31,052 bases of DNA from Symsagittifera roscoffensis (Eukaryota > Xenacoelomorpha > Acoela > Convolutidae), in assembly GCF_963678635.1 (NCBI RefSeq), contig NC_087069.1:41594831-41625882 (forward strand), given 5' to 3'. The stretch's first letter is position 1. Every line of letters begins with the position of its first letter. Both the position numbers and the translations under genes were made by a program. This document shows positions 1-11,916 of the stretch, piece after piece. Below the pieces are notes generated by a model. That model worked only from the letters and a program-made list of their open reading frames with translations, did not search any database and was not told the origin of the DNA.

Positions 1-3000
1 TCAAAAAGTTGCGATATTCGATAGGGTTTTCAAAATTGCCAATAAAGGGTAATTGAGGCGCGATCTATTTACTGATGTTAACGAGCAAGCGCTTGTTAAA
101 CACGGCTCGAAAATTTGCATCAAGTTACGGGAGTTTGCGACTACTTATGGCCCACTTAGGGTACTTAAGGCGCAATCAATTTAAAATTGCCGACTTGGGG
201 TAATTAGGGCGCGATCTATTTATTGCTTCTTATGAGTAGGCGGTTAATAAACACAGCTCATTTTGCAAGGTGTAATTGAGGAGCGGGTATTACTTACAGC
301 TCATTTTGCAACAAGCTACAGGAATTTGAAAAATGCCGACTTGGGGTAATTAGGGCGTGATCTTTGTACTGAATTTAATGAAGGCGGTCATTAAATACGG
401 CTCAAATTTTTGCATCAAGTTGTGGGAGTTTGAAATTTGCCGATATGGGGTTGTTCATGCCCGACCATTAAATAACTCATTTTGTATGGAGTAATTGAGG
501 AGCGGCCATTAATTACAGCTCATTTTGCGACAAGTAAAGGGAGTTTGTAAGTTGACGACATGGGGTAATTCAGGGGTGATCTATTTACTGCATTTATTGA
601 GGAGGCGGTCACTAAATACGGCTCAAAATTTTGCGACAATTTCGGAGTTTGAAATTTGTCGATATGGGGTAATTGGAGCCCGGCCATTAAGTACAGCTCA
701 TTTTGCATAGAGTAATTGAGGAGCGGCCAGTAACTACAGCTCTTTTTGCGACAAGTAACGAGAGTTTGAAAGTTGCCGACATGGGGTAATTGAGGGGTGA
801 TCTATTTCCTGCTATTAACGAGTAAGCAGCCATCAAATGCGGCTCAACATTTTGTGACAAGTTATGGGAGTTTGAAAATTGCTGCCATGGGTAAATTGAG
901 GAGCGATCTTTCTACTGCTTTCAACGAATCAGCGGCCCTTAAATGCGACTATAAAATTTGCAAAAGGTATGGGAGTGCAAAAATTGCCAACTTGAGGGTT
1001 TTAGGGCGCGATCTATTAACTGCTTCTAATGAGTAGGAGGCCATTTAATACGGTTCAAATTTTTTCAACAATTTATAAGAGTTTGAAAATTACCGACACG
1101 GGTAATTCGGGCCTGGCCGTTAAAAACAGCTCATTTGGCATGGGGTATTTGAGGGGCGGCCATTAAAAACAGCTCATTTTGCGACAAATTATGTGAGTTT
1201 GAAATCTGTTTACTGCCCCTAACTGGTAAGCGGCCATTAAATACGGCTGAAAAATTTGTAAAAAGTTATAGGAGTTCGAAAATTGCCGACATGGGGTAAT
1301 TGAGGCTCGATCAATTTACTGCTATTAACGAGTAAACGGCCATTAAATATGACAAGTATTGGGAGCTTTCGACAAGTTACGGTAGTTTGAAAGTTGCCGG
1401 CATGGTGTAATGGAGGGGTGATCTATTTACACCTATTAACGAGCAAGAAGCCATTGAAAATGGCTCAAAATTTGTTGAAAATTTATGGGAGTTTGAAAAT
1501 TGCCGCCATGGGTAAATTGAGGAGTGATCTAAACTAGTTATGGAATTTGAAAGTCGCCGAATTGGGTTAATGGGGAGGCGCGATCCTTTTAATGATTTTA
1601 GTGAGTAAGCGGCCCATAAATACTGATCATTTTGCAGCATCTAGTGTAGTTTTAAAGTTGCCCACATGGGGTAATTGAGGCACGACCAATTTATTGCTGT
1701 TAACGAGCAAGGGGCCATTAATTACAGCTCATTTAGCAACAAGTTATGGCAGTTTAAAAACTTTTGTCATGGGCTAGTAGAAAACAATCTTTTCATTGCT
1801 ATTAACGGGTAAGCTGCCATTGAATGCGGCTGAACAATTTGCAACAAGTTTTGGGACTTTAAAAAAGGCTGACACTGGTTGATCGGGGCGCAATCGATTT
1901 ACTGTTGTCAACGAGTAAGCCACCATTTAACAAAGCTCATTTTGCCACAAGTTTTGGCAGTTTGAAAATTATCGTCATGGGCTAATAGAAAACAATTTTT
2001 TCATTGCTGTTAACGGCTAAGCTGCCATTGAATACGCTCAAAAATTGCAACAGAATAACGGACTTTAAAAATTGTCGACAATAGGTAATTGGGGCGCGAT
2101 CTATTTGCTGCTATTAAAGAGTAGGCGGCTATTGGATGCGGCTAAAAAATTTGCAACTAGTTATGGGAATTTGAAAGTTGCCGACATTGGATAACTTGAT
2201 GACGATCTATTTACTTGCATTGACGAGATGGCGGCCATTAAATACGGTTCTTTTTTCGACAATTTAGGCAATTTTGAAAAATGCTGGAATGGTTTAAATG
2301 ATGCGCGATCTAATTACTATTTTTAACGAGTAAACGGCCATTAAATAGTGCTCAAAAATTTGCAACAAGTTATTGTAGATTGAATTTACCGACATTGAAT
2401 GATTGGGGCGCGATCTAGTTATTTCTGTTAACGAGTAAGCGGCCATTAATTACATTTCATATAGCGACTTGTTACGGGAGTTTGAAAGTTGCCGATATGG
2501 TGTAATTGAGGCGCGATCAATTTATTGCAAATAACATGCAAGCGACTTTTAAACTACAAAAACTATGGGAGTTTGAAAATTGCCGAATTTGGTTAATTGC
2601 TACGCAATCTATTTACTGCCTTTTAACGAGTAAGCGGCCATTACATAGCTCATTTTGCAACAAGTTGTGGGAGTTTGGGGTAGTTGAGCTGACATCTGTT
2701 TATCTAAAATTTGCAACAAATAATCGGGAATTGAAAGACACCGACATTGGGAAACTGAGGCGCGATCTATTTAGTGCTCTTGACGAGTAAGTGCCCATTA
2801 AATACGGTTCTTTTTCCGACAAGTTATCGTAGTTTGAAAATTGCCGGCATGGGATAATGGAGGCGCAATCTAGTCACTGCGGTTCACGAGTAAGCGGCCA
2901 CCAAAAACAGCTCATTTTAGCAAAAATTATCGGAGTTTGAAAATTGCGGCGTGATTCATTTACTGCTATTAAAATATAAGCTGCCATTATATACGACTCA

Positions 3001-6000
3001 AAGCTTTCCAACAAGTTATTGGAGTTTTAAAGTTGCCGATACGGGGTATTTGAGGCGCGATCTTTTTTACTGGTATTAACGGATAAGTGGCCATGAAAAT
3101 AGCTTTTTTGCAAGAAGTAATCGGATTTTGAAAATTGCCGTCTCGGGGAGTTTGAGGCGTGATCTATTTACTGCCAGTAACAATTAAGCGGCCATTAAAA
3201 AAGATTCAAAAATTTGAAACCAATTATTGGAGTTTTAAAGTTGCCGACATGGGCTTATTTAGGTGCCATCTATTTTCTGCAATTAACGGCTATGCGGCCA
3301 TTAAACGCGACCCAAAAAGTTGCAATAAAACTATAGGAGGTTGAAGTTGCCGACAAATTACCGACATGGGTTATTTGAGGCGCGATAAATTTACTGGTTT
3401 TAACGAGTAAGTGGCCATGAAAAGTTGAGGCGCGATCTATTTACTGGTACTAATGAGAAGGCGGCCATTATATACGGTTCCTTTTCCGACAATTTAAGCG
3501 AGTTCGAACATTGTCGTCATGGTTAATTGAGGCGCGATCTATTCACTGCTGTTAACGAGTAAGCGGCCACTAAAACAGCTCATTTTGCGACAAGTTAGAG
3601 AAGTTTGAAATTGCCGATATGGGGTATTTGAGGCGCGATCTAATTACTGCTCTTAACCCGAGTAAGCGGCTGATAAGCGTGGTTCAAAAATTTGCAAAAA
3701 GTTATGCGAGTTTGAAATTACCGACATGGGTTATTTGAGGCGCGATCAATTTACTGGTTTTAACGAGTAAGCGGCCATGAAAAATAGCTCTTTTTTCTGC
3801 AAGAAGTTATCGGAGTTTAAACATTGCCGTCACGGGGTAGTTGAGGCGTGATCTATTCACTGCTAGTAACAAGTAAGCGGCCATTAAAAAGATTCAAAAA
3901 ATTGTAACCAGTTATTGGAGTCTGAAAGTTGCCGACATGGGCTAATTGAGGCGAGATCTCTCCATTGGTATTAACGAGAAGGCGGCCATTAATTACGGTT
4001 CTTTTTACGACAATTTATACGAGTTTGAATATTGCCGACATTGGTTAAAATGGCGCGATCTAAAAACTGCTATTAAAGAGTAAGCTGCCATTAAATGGGG
4101 CTCATAAAATTGCAACAAATTATGGTAGATTGAATTTACCGACATTGGGTAACTCTGAAAGTTGCCGACATGGGCTAATTGAGGCGAGATCTATATACTG
4201 CTGTAAACGAGTAAGCGGCCACTAAATACGGCTCAAAAGTTTGCAACAAGTTATAAGATTTTGAAAAGTGCCGAAATGCTGTAATTGAGGCGCGATCTAT
4301 TTCCTGCTATTAACGAGTAAGCGGCCATTAAAAACGGTTCTTTTTCCGACAATTTATACGAGTTTGAAAATTGCCGACATTGGTTAAAATGGCGCGATCT
4401 AAAAACTGCTATTAAAGAGTAAGCTGCCATTAAATGGGGCTCATAAAATTGCAACAAATTATGGTAGATTGAATTTACCGACATTGGGTAACTCTGAAAG
4501 TTGCCGACATGGGCTAATTGAGGCGAGATCTTTCCCTTGGTATTAACGAGAAGGCGGCCATTAATTACGGTTCTTTTTCCGACAATATATGCGAGTTTGA
4601 AAATTGCCGACATTGGTTAAAATGGCGCGATCTAAAAACTGCTATTAAAGAGTAAGCTGCCATTAAATGGGGCTCATAAAATTGCAACAAATTATGGTAT
4701 ATTGAGTTTACCGACATTGGGTAACTACGGCGCGATCCGTTTTCTGCTTTTAAAGAATAAGGGGAAATTAAAAACAGCTCATTTTGCGACAAGTTATGGC
4801 AGTTTGAAAGTTGCCGTCATAGGGTCAAAGAGGCATGATCTATTTACTGGTAAAAACCAATCAGCGGCCATTAAATACAACTTATTTGCGAGATGCCCTC
4901 AGAGTTTGAAAACTGCCGTCGTGTTAACTGAAAAGTGATCTATTTATTGCTAGTAACAAATAAATGGCCATTAAATACGATTCAAAAATTTTCAACAAGT
5001 TAATGGAGTTTAAAAATGCCGGCTTGGGGTAATTAGGGCGTAATCTTTTCACTGGTATTAACGAGAAGGCGGCCATTAATTACGGTTCTTTTTCCGACAA
5101 TATATGCGAGTTTGAAAATTGCCGACATTGGTTAAAATGGCGCGATCTAAAAACAGCTATTAAAGAGTAAGCTGCCATTAAATGGGGCTCATAAAATTGC
5201 AACAAATTATGGTATATTGAGTTTACCGACATTGGGTAACTACGGCGCGATCCATTTTCTGCTTTTAAAGAATAAGGGGAAATTAAAAACAGCTCATTTT
5301 GCGACAAGTTATGGCAGTTTGAAAGTTGCCGTCATAGGGTCAAAGAGACATGATCTATTTACTGGTAAAAACCAATCAGCGGCCATTAAATACAACTTAT
5401 TTGCGAGATGCCCTCAGAGTTTGAAAACTGCCGTCGTGTTAACTGAAAAGTGATCTATTTATTGCTAGTAACAAATAAATGGCCATTAAATACGATTCAA
5501 AAATTTTCAACAAGTTAATGGAGTTTAAAAATGCCGGCTTGGGGTAATTAGGGCGTAATCTTTTCACTGGTATTAACGAGAAGGCGGCTAATAAATACGG
5601 TTGCTTTACCAACTATTTATGCGTGTTGAAAGTTTCCGTCAAGGAGTAATTGAAGCGTGATCTTTTAATTGGTATTATCGAGTAAGTTGCCATCAAATGT
5701 AGCTTTTTTTGTGAGAAGTTATCGGAGTTTAAAAATTGTCGTCACGGGGTATTTGAGGCGTGAACTATTTACTGCTAGTAACAGTTAAGCGGCCACTAAA
5801 AAGATTCAAAAATTTGCAACCAGTTATTGGAGTTTGAAAATTGCCGACATGGGCTAATTGAGGTGAGATTTATTCACTGGTAATAACGAGAAGGCGGCCT
5901 TTAAATTCGGTTCTTTTTCCGACAATTTATGCGAGTTTGAAAATTGCCGACATTGGTTATTTTGGCGCGATCTAATAACTGCTATGAACGAGTAAGCGGC

Positions 6001-6682
6001 CCTTAAATGGGGCTCTAAAAATTGCAGTAAGTAATGGAAGATTGAATTCACCGACATTGCGATCCATTTACTGCTTTTAAAGAATAAGCGAAAATTAAAA
6101 ACAGCTCATTTTGCGACAAGTTGTGGCAGTTTGAAAGTTGCCGTCATAGGGTCAAAGAGGCATGATCATTTACTGGTATAAACGAATAAGTGACCCTTAA
6201 ATACAACTCATTTGCGAGAAGCCATCAGAGTTTGAAAACTGCCGTCATGTTAACTGAGGCGTGATCTATTTACTGCTAGTAACGAATAAATGGCCATTAA
6301 TTACGATTCAAAAATTTGCAACCAGTTATTGGAGTTTGAAAATTGCCGACATGGGCTAATTGAGGTGAGATTTATTCACTGGTATTAACGAGAAGGCGGC
6401 TAATAAATACGGTTGCTTTACCAACTATTTTTGTTGCGTTACATAGTTGTAAAAGTTGCGTGTTGAAAGTTTCCGTCAAGGAGTAATTGAAGCGTGATCT
6501 TTTTAATGGTATTATCAAGTAAAATGCCATTAGATATAGCTTTTTTGCGAGACATTATCGGAGTTTAAAAACTGTCGTCATGGGGTAATTGAGGCGCGAT
6601 CTTTTTACTGCTATCAGCGAGTAAGCGGCCCTTAATTACTGCTCAATTTGCAACAGTTTACGGAAGTTTGAAAAATGCCGGC
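1..6682. repeat. Diverged satellite array, about 105-bp monomers (left arm)
   Basis: The whole stretch is tandem copies of a monomer of about 105 bp. Recurring blocks are 'aacgagtaagcggccatta', 'ggagtttgaaaattgccgac', 'gtaattgaggcgcgatcta' and 'tttactgctatt'. Three monomer flavours differ in the block after the 'ccattaa' box: 'cggctcaaaaatttgcaac', 'cggttctttttccgac' and 'cagctcattttgcgac'. They are mixed without a fixed order, and many copies carry indels or partial deletions. No gene is visible; the short open frames here are spurious translations of the repeat. The array begins before the window. Confidence 0.95.
4537..5588. repeat. Duplicated 515-bp block inside the left satellite
   Basis: A block of about five monomers starting near 4537 is repeated almost base for base starting near 5052, at an offset of 515 bp. 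Shared landmarks include 'gacaatatatgcgagtttg' (about 4580 and 5095) and 'gcgagatgccctcagagttt' (about 4887 and 5402). A shorter related block is seen at offsets of 339 bp (4054 to 4393) and 233 bp (4393 to 4626). A more diverged relative lies near 6090-6400. This marks recent multi-monomer amplification within an otherwise disordered array. Confidence 0.85.
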
Positions 6683-7352
6683 TGTAACAGTCGCCTACTT
6701 CGGTCACATATGAGGCTTAAGAAAAATAGGCCCTATAACCATTGGCTCAAGAGTCAGGGTCACTATCTCTTGTGTTTTTCTACCTCAAAAACGGTCGGAG
6801 CCAATTCGGTTCACTTGCGACATGGGACTAGAACCCGTTACAGCTTAAAGGCCACTACCAAAATACCCCCCACTCTAGAAAATAAGAACGTCCCCATACT
6901 TAGGTCTCAAAATACCCAAAATACACGAACGCCGTTAAAAACAGGGTCGGAACAATCCGTTAAATTACTTTTTATTGGACAGTGGAACTTTGATACATTT
7001 TAGATGGATCAACCTAAAACTCGCCTTACCTCAACATTTTTATCATAAAGTACACTCGGGAAAATTAAATTAGGTACTTACATAGCAGCACACTTGAGAA
7101 TCAGAGTAATTAAGCTAATTAGTAACTCTAGCAGAAATATAATTGAATATAACTCGAGAAGTTTTCTATCAATGAATTCCAATCCACCTTGTTTTTTTTT
7201 AGTTGTCGCGAGATTTTTTGATGTTTTCAGTTGTCGCGAGAAAACTGAGCATGACAGGCTCAATTCGAACTTTTGAAAAATTTAACTTCATCCCAAAACC
7301 ACCTATTTCGTATTCCTCAAGGTCAAACTTCCAGATATGACCGACTGGCACA
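6683..7352 (-). repeat. Left LTR (3' LTR of the element)
   Basis: This 670-bp direct repeat matches 28006-28671. On the plus strand it starts TGTAACAG and ends GGCACA, giving canonical TG...CA ends. In element orientation a TATA-like AT-rich box lies near 7134-7155. An AATAAA signal (plus-strand tttatt) lies at 6971-6976, so U3 would be right of about 7110 and U5 left of about 6950; this subdivision is inference. It differs from the other LTR by about 26 substitutions plus a small indel around a T-run near 7190-7200, by hand alignment. Confidence 0.95.
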
Positions 7353-7366
7353 TACTCCCCGGACTC
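7353..7366 (-). other. Candidate polypurine tract
   Basis: Immediately inside the 3' LTR, the minus strand reads CCGGGGAGTA up to the LTR start TGTG. It is where plus-strand priming must begin in this type of element, but it is short and only moderately purine-rich, so the assignment rests mainly on position. Confidence 0.4.
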
Positions 7367-7815
7367 AAGATCGATGTCCTCATCGCGTGCTGTTGTCTGT
7401 CAGTGATTCCCCAGAAACCCGAGTGTTGCTCAAGTTACAGTGCCAGTGGTCATTTACAGAAGTTTGCAGCAGACTTAAGTTTATCTACACCCCAAAATTC
7501 ACAAGCATGGAAAACTTTCACACTATCGCTAAACAGCAATCAAAATCTGCACAAATCTGCACCATTGAATTTTCGCTTTTTAAGCTAGTAATTCAACATT
7601 TCTGTTGTCCTATTCAATCAGGAAATTGTCAGGCAGCATTTTGATTTATATAATAGATATAACATATTAATAACAATATCTCATTTGTTAAAATTTCTTT
7701 TTCGTGAACCCAGATTTCATCCAAAATCACCCTCGAGCCCCTTTCCTTCCCTCTCAAGACTCAAGACTCTAGAATTTCCCATTGAGCCACTTGCTCATCT
7801 CGCGTTCTTCGCCTT
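7353..7815 (-). other. 3' untranslated stretch between last ORF and 3' LTR
   Basis: About 460 bp lie between the stop of the last accessory frame and the LTR. No long minus-strand frame and no conserved domain is visible. It contains several CTCAAG copies, including two at about 7754 and 7762, and AT-rich sequence near 7640-7700. Confidence 0.6.
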
Positions 7816-8654
7816 CTAGGTACCAGACCCAGACGTATTTGACACCGTAATCTGCTTCAACAGTGCCTCTTGATCATCGGAGCTAATCACGATCTCTTCC
7901 CAGGCTTTCAGCTGTTCATAGGACCGCATCCATTCGCTTTGCTCATGCAATCTCTTTGCTTGGTTGGGCAAGCTCTTCACCCTCGACTCTCGGTTCAAAC
8001 AGAAGGAATTGTGCAGACTCAGGCTTACGTTCTTCGCCAAGTCTTCATCCAGTATCGACTCTCTCGCCTTGGTATTGTTTCTTGACACCCTACCAACTCT
8101 TTTCCACTCCGTCGTGATCGCATTTCGATGGGTCAGCAGAGGTCTCCTGAAAGCTTCCGGTCCTATCTCGGCTAGGAACTGTCGATATTCCTTTTGATAT
8201 TTCTTCATGTGATCCTTTGTCACCATGTACAACCAGGATGTCAACGTCGCTCGAAACCAAGGAAAGAACCTGATGCGGCTCCATACGTGTCTGACCTCCA
8301 TTGGTATGGCAAATACTTTGCATACAGTCTCAAACAACTCATGTCTCCTGCTGTAATCTATCGCGTATATCGACTCCGCTGTTGGCGTCTTCGACTCCCG
8401 ATACTTCGTTACATTTTCCTCCATCCATCGTAGAGCCAGCATCGTGCTAACCACCAAGATAGTCACCTTCTGCTGATGATCGGGTACTCTATCGACGAAA
8501 TTTCTTCCACATCCCATACCAGGCAGAGGTTTGCGTGATCCGGATACCACGCCGTTTGTGCCAGACAGTGGCATGGACATTCCCCATGTGTGAGGTCAAT
8601 ACTCCTAAGGTTGCGCTCTCCCGAGGCTTCTAGGAGAGGTTCAAGTTCCATCAT
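7816..8654 (-). CDS. C-terminal part of accessory ORF2, unknown function
   Basis: The 254-codon frame 7816-8580 is the end of the large second coding block. It is not recognised. It is rich in basic and aromatic residues, for example the helix-like 'KKYQKEYRQFLAEIGPEAF', and has no clear membrane segment or catalytic motif. The upstream continuation lies in another frame (8463-8654), and before that in the frame of 8651-8986. Two frame changes, near 8510 and 8700, therefore break what looks like one polypeptide. The continuous protein-like composition across these switches, with only one strand open at length, is the reason to read it as a damaged coding sequence. Confidence 0.6.
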
Positions 8655-9805
8655 CTTCTCGTGTATCGCATTGTTCTCCTCATGTTTGGAGCACCACCCA
8701 TAGGTTTCCCGATCACGTTTAGTCTCTCGTGGTCACTTGTGTTTTCACTTTCCAAACCCAAAAGTTCTTCCCCCCAGATTTCACTCAAGTCATCCCTCTG
8801 TTCTCTCGGCACTGTCCCTCGGATTTTCCTCAACAGCCTGTGTGAGTGATGCGACATCCGAGCCAGTCTTACACACCTGGGCAAAAAGAAGGCCTTGTCT
8901 ATTAAAACCCTTTGGCTGGATACCTCCACCATCGCTGACCCCACTAAGGACTTCGCATTTAGAGGCAGACCATAGGCTTCGCTCATAGGAAACTACATGT
9001 CCACTTCAAGTCTAACTTTCCAGCTTTTGATGTGTTTCTGGGTTACCTGCAACACCCCGGGCCATGACTCCACGCTCAACGCGGTCACCAAGTGGTGTTC
9101 AGACTCTAGCCTCTCCAGTGACTGCAGACTGCACATTCTCGAGAAGAATCCCAGAGCTGTTGTTATCTTCACCGTGGTACTCGCGTAACACTCAGCCACT
9201 ATCTGTACTTCACTCTTCTCCCTCTCTGTGATATCTTCAAACCAAGTGACTAGATCTTCTTTTTGGAAGGACTGTATCCTAACGCATGACCGTCCATCAC
9301 AGGTGTGCTCGCCATTTCCACACATCGAATCAAGACAACTACCCGGCTCCATTTTCTTCAACGACCCTAATTTACTCGTCGCTTCGCTTGACTCCTTCAC
9401 CTGAGGCAAGATCAGCTTGTGCACTATACTCAATGTTGCAAGATCTTCGTCCTCCACCGGTGCTAACCTCACTCGCTCCGTGACTTCCTCGATCAGGCTC
9501 GCATGGGGATGTGGACACCAGGAGGGCCTCAGCAATTTCCACACCACTACCAGATTCGTGACCAACATGCCATTCCCGTTACCCATCTTCAGCTCGACTC
9601 TTTTACTTGAGCGCGGTACGCTTATCACCTCTGCTGTTTTCTCGAGAATCAAACCCAAGCTTGGTCTCTCTCTCTCTACTGTGTCTATTTCCACTATCTT
9701 CTCTGTCCAAAACTTTAGTAGCTTCGCTACTTCGTAGTTCCTGTGAGCGCCTCCGGCTTCCGAGTCCAGGAAAGGGTTGTACGCCATCCCCATCACTCCA
9801 GACAC
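8651..9805 (-). CDS. Accessory ORF2 segment, unknown function
   Basis: Two minus-strand segments in the same frame (8993-9805, 270 codons, and 8651-8986, 111 codons) are separated by a TAG at 8993-8995. The reading also continues upstream in the same frame past a TAA at 9815-9817, giving a shared frame from 10948 down to 8651. The product is hydrophilic. A short cysteine cluster ('SCLDSMCGNGEHTCDGRSC') might bind metal or form disulphides, but it matches no family I can name. The rest looks helical. Confidence 0.6.
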
Positions 9806-9814
9806 GTACTGATG

Positions 9815-10948
9815 TTATCCCTTCTTATTGGGTTTCAAGTACTCTTCTGACGAGGCCAAGTTACGGTGTACGTCTTGTCCCTCCTCAAACTTCTTGTTGT
9901 AGAATCTCCGTATCTCGTCTAACTTCCTGTGGCTCTCTAGAGACTTCCTGGAACCATCCTCCTTTTCTATCACAGTACTCTGGTATACATTCAAGATGAC
10001 TGCTGAGATCCTCCTTTCCACTGCCTTACTCCCGATTGATCTTTGCTGACATGCTAGGATGGTGCTGTCAGTCATCACCGACATTATCCACCTCAAGAAA
10101 CAAGTAGCATCTTTCCTCCTTGCCAGGCTCATTCCTGAGTTATCTCTAGCAATGTGTTGCATCAATGTCTGATAAATTCGTAGATTTTTTCCACCCAGTT
10201 TCAACTTGTCATGTGAGGTCAGCGTTTCTAATTGCATTCCCACCAGGCTCCACGCGAACATCAATTGTCCCGCTGTTCTAACGAAGGGATTCGCCATCAA
10301 CGGCGACGCCGATGAGTATGTCCTCATCGCTTCTTCAAAATGATCCCTTAACAAGTTCTGCCAAGTTCTCTTCAGTTGGCTCCCCAATTCTAATTTGTTA
10401 ATCTCAGCCTTCTGCTGGTTAGCCCAGTTGCGTCGCTTGCGTGACACTCCACTGTCGAGTTTCTTTAGGCAGTCTTCCAGTTCCTTCAATGTTTCCAGGG
10501 CCACCCACCACGGCCGGGAGGTGTTCCTCGTTTTATTCTTCTCAAGAGGATCACTAGTTACTTGCTTCCCAGTGGCCTGGTGTTCATTTGAGATCCATTC
10601 TTTGCCAACGTCTACTTCCCATGTCTGCCCGCTCGTCGAACCTCGTTTCATCTTCGTCCTCTGGGGCTTGAAGTCTTCTTCCGTTGTCGAGTTGGTGGGA
10701 ACCTCCATCATTCTTTCTACCTCGAGCAATATCCTTGGTTCGTAGCTACTCTTGTAGGCTGCTGTCTTCCATCGTGCCAGAACCATGGGGGCCGTCTTTC
10801 TCAAGTTTTTCTCTGAGACTGCGTCCGCCGAAGGACTACCCAACCCTTCTACCTCTCTCTTTCTCTTGCGAGACTTCACGTCTTTACTTGGGGGCGTTGC
10901 CATTATCATCACTGATTCGACCTCTTTGTTCCCATCCAACCCTTCCAA
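9815..10948 (-). CDS. Accessory ORF2 segment, 377 codons, unknown function
   Basis: This is the longest intact frame of the accessory block. The N-terminal third is basic and low-complexity ('KSRKRKREVEG' near residue 25, a possible nuclear localisation signal). The middle and end are predicted helical with scattered tryptophans ('WWVALETLKELEDCLKKL', 'LKRTWQNLLRDHFEEAM'). No zinc knuckle, protease or transmembrane helix is seen. It overlaps the preceding frame (10909-11757) by 40 bp, and the apparent protein passes from that frame into this one by a frame change near 10940. An envelope protein is unlikely because there is no signal peptide or membrane anchor. Confidence 0.65.
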   Translation of the reverse strand: MEGLDGNKEVESVMIMATPPSKDVKSRKRKREVEGLGSPSADAVSEKNLRKTAPMVLARWKTAAYKSSYEPRILLEVERMMEVPTNSTTEEDFKPQRTKMKRGSTSGQTWEVDVGKEWISNEHQATGKQVTSDPLEKNKTRNTSRPWWVALETLKELEDCLKKLDSGVSRKRRNWANQQKAEINKLELGSQLKRTWQNLLRDHFEEAMRTYSSASPLMANPFVRTAGQLMFAWSLVGMQLETLTSHDKLKLGGKNLRIYQTLMQHIARDNSGMSLARRKDATCFLRWIMSVMTDSTILACQQRSIGSKAVERRISAVILNVYQSTVIEKEDGSRKSLESHRKLDEIRRFYNKKFEEGQDVHRNLASSEEYLKPNKKG

Positions 10949-11916
10949 CTTTTGCCTCCCCCTGCTCGAGCCTTAAGGATCTTAGTACTTTTAATTATAT
11001 TACCAGTCTCAACCTTATCCCCCCTTACACCTTCAATTATTTTATTGACAGTTTTTTGTTTCAGAGTAGAGCTGTTTTTACACTCGTCTTCTTTGGTCTT
11101 CAGTGGCGCCTTTCTCAATTCGACCATCTTGCTCAGCAGCTCTCCTCTTGCTTTTTCATCCAGACCTGTTCCCATCAGGAAAAGTTCACCGAACTTCACC
11201 ACCGTGCTCCAAAGTTCTTCTTTGAAATTGTCTAGTGTGATCTCGCTATTCACCTCTCGATTAAACTCTCTCAAGAATTCTCGCCAAGCGTTCTCATCCA
11301 GAGCCCCTAGGAACATGGTCTTGTTTCCCTCGAAGGTATTCTTCTCGTTTTCCTCTGAACTCAAGAATATCATTCCCAATTTGGAAGTCTCGCTCGTCAG
11401 TGGCAACTCTAGATTCTTGCGGGGAGATGAGGTCAGAGGTGGCGTGGCAGTGTCTGCCCAATCTTCTCCGCTCAGATTTTTTAACAGTTGAGTGGTGAAA
11501 TCCTCCTCTGCTGGTTTTGGTTCAGGCGTGCTCCCAACTTCCATCTCCTCTCCTCCCTCACTGAGAGTCTCATCCATGCTTTCTTCTCCTGACTCGACTC
11601 TCCTTCTCTCAAGTATCCTCCTGAACCGATCTTCTACAGGGCCGCTTCTTTGTCTCCAGGGGTGCCCAATGACAGGGGTGATGGTGTCGTTGGATCTGAT
11701 TTCTTGTATTCTGTCAGAGCCACATACAACGGGCCTGCTGCATCCAGCTCCTCCCATTCCTGTCTCATCTCCACCTGTTCCAGTCCGTAAGGCGCCCGGT
11801 ATTTTCTTGTGGCAAACTTCATTTCGTCTTTTAGCGCAATGTGCCTACTTCTACAATCCTCCTGCCATCGTCCCACACCGGTAACATATTATCCAAACTC
11901 GACCGATCAAGCGTTC
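10909..11916 (-). CDS. Accessory ORF2 segment, acidic, unknown function
   Basis: The frame 10909-11757 (282 codons) together with the upstream frame 11634-11876 reads as one protein region broken near 11640. A further frame change lies near 11850. It is acidic and Ser/Glu-rich in its first part ('SGEESMDETLSEGGEEMEVG') and helical later ('DENAWREFLREFNREVNSE'). No family is recognised. Only the minus strand gives a plausible soluble protein; the plus-strand frames over the same bases are Ser/Leu/Pro-rich reverse-complement artefacts. Confidence 0.55.

Noticed and set aside
4251-5453. Small proteins encoded twice in identical form in the left satellite
   Set aside because: The identity comes from the 515-bp duplication. 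The frames are chance openings in satellite monomers on both strands.
1-6682. CRISPR-like or short interspersed repeats with spacers
   Set aside because: The repeats are contiguous monomers of about 105 bp with gradual divergence, not short identical repeats separated by unique spacers.
6668-7003. Plus-strand open frame in the left LTR (and its twin at 28033-28371)
   Set aside because: It lies wholly inside the LTR, is antisense to the element, has no domain, and exists twice only because the LTR is repeated.
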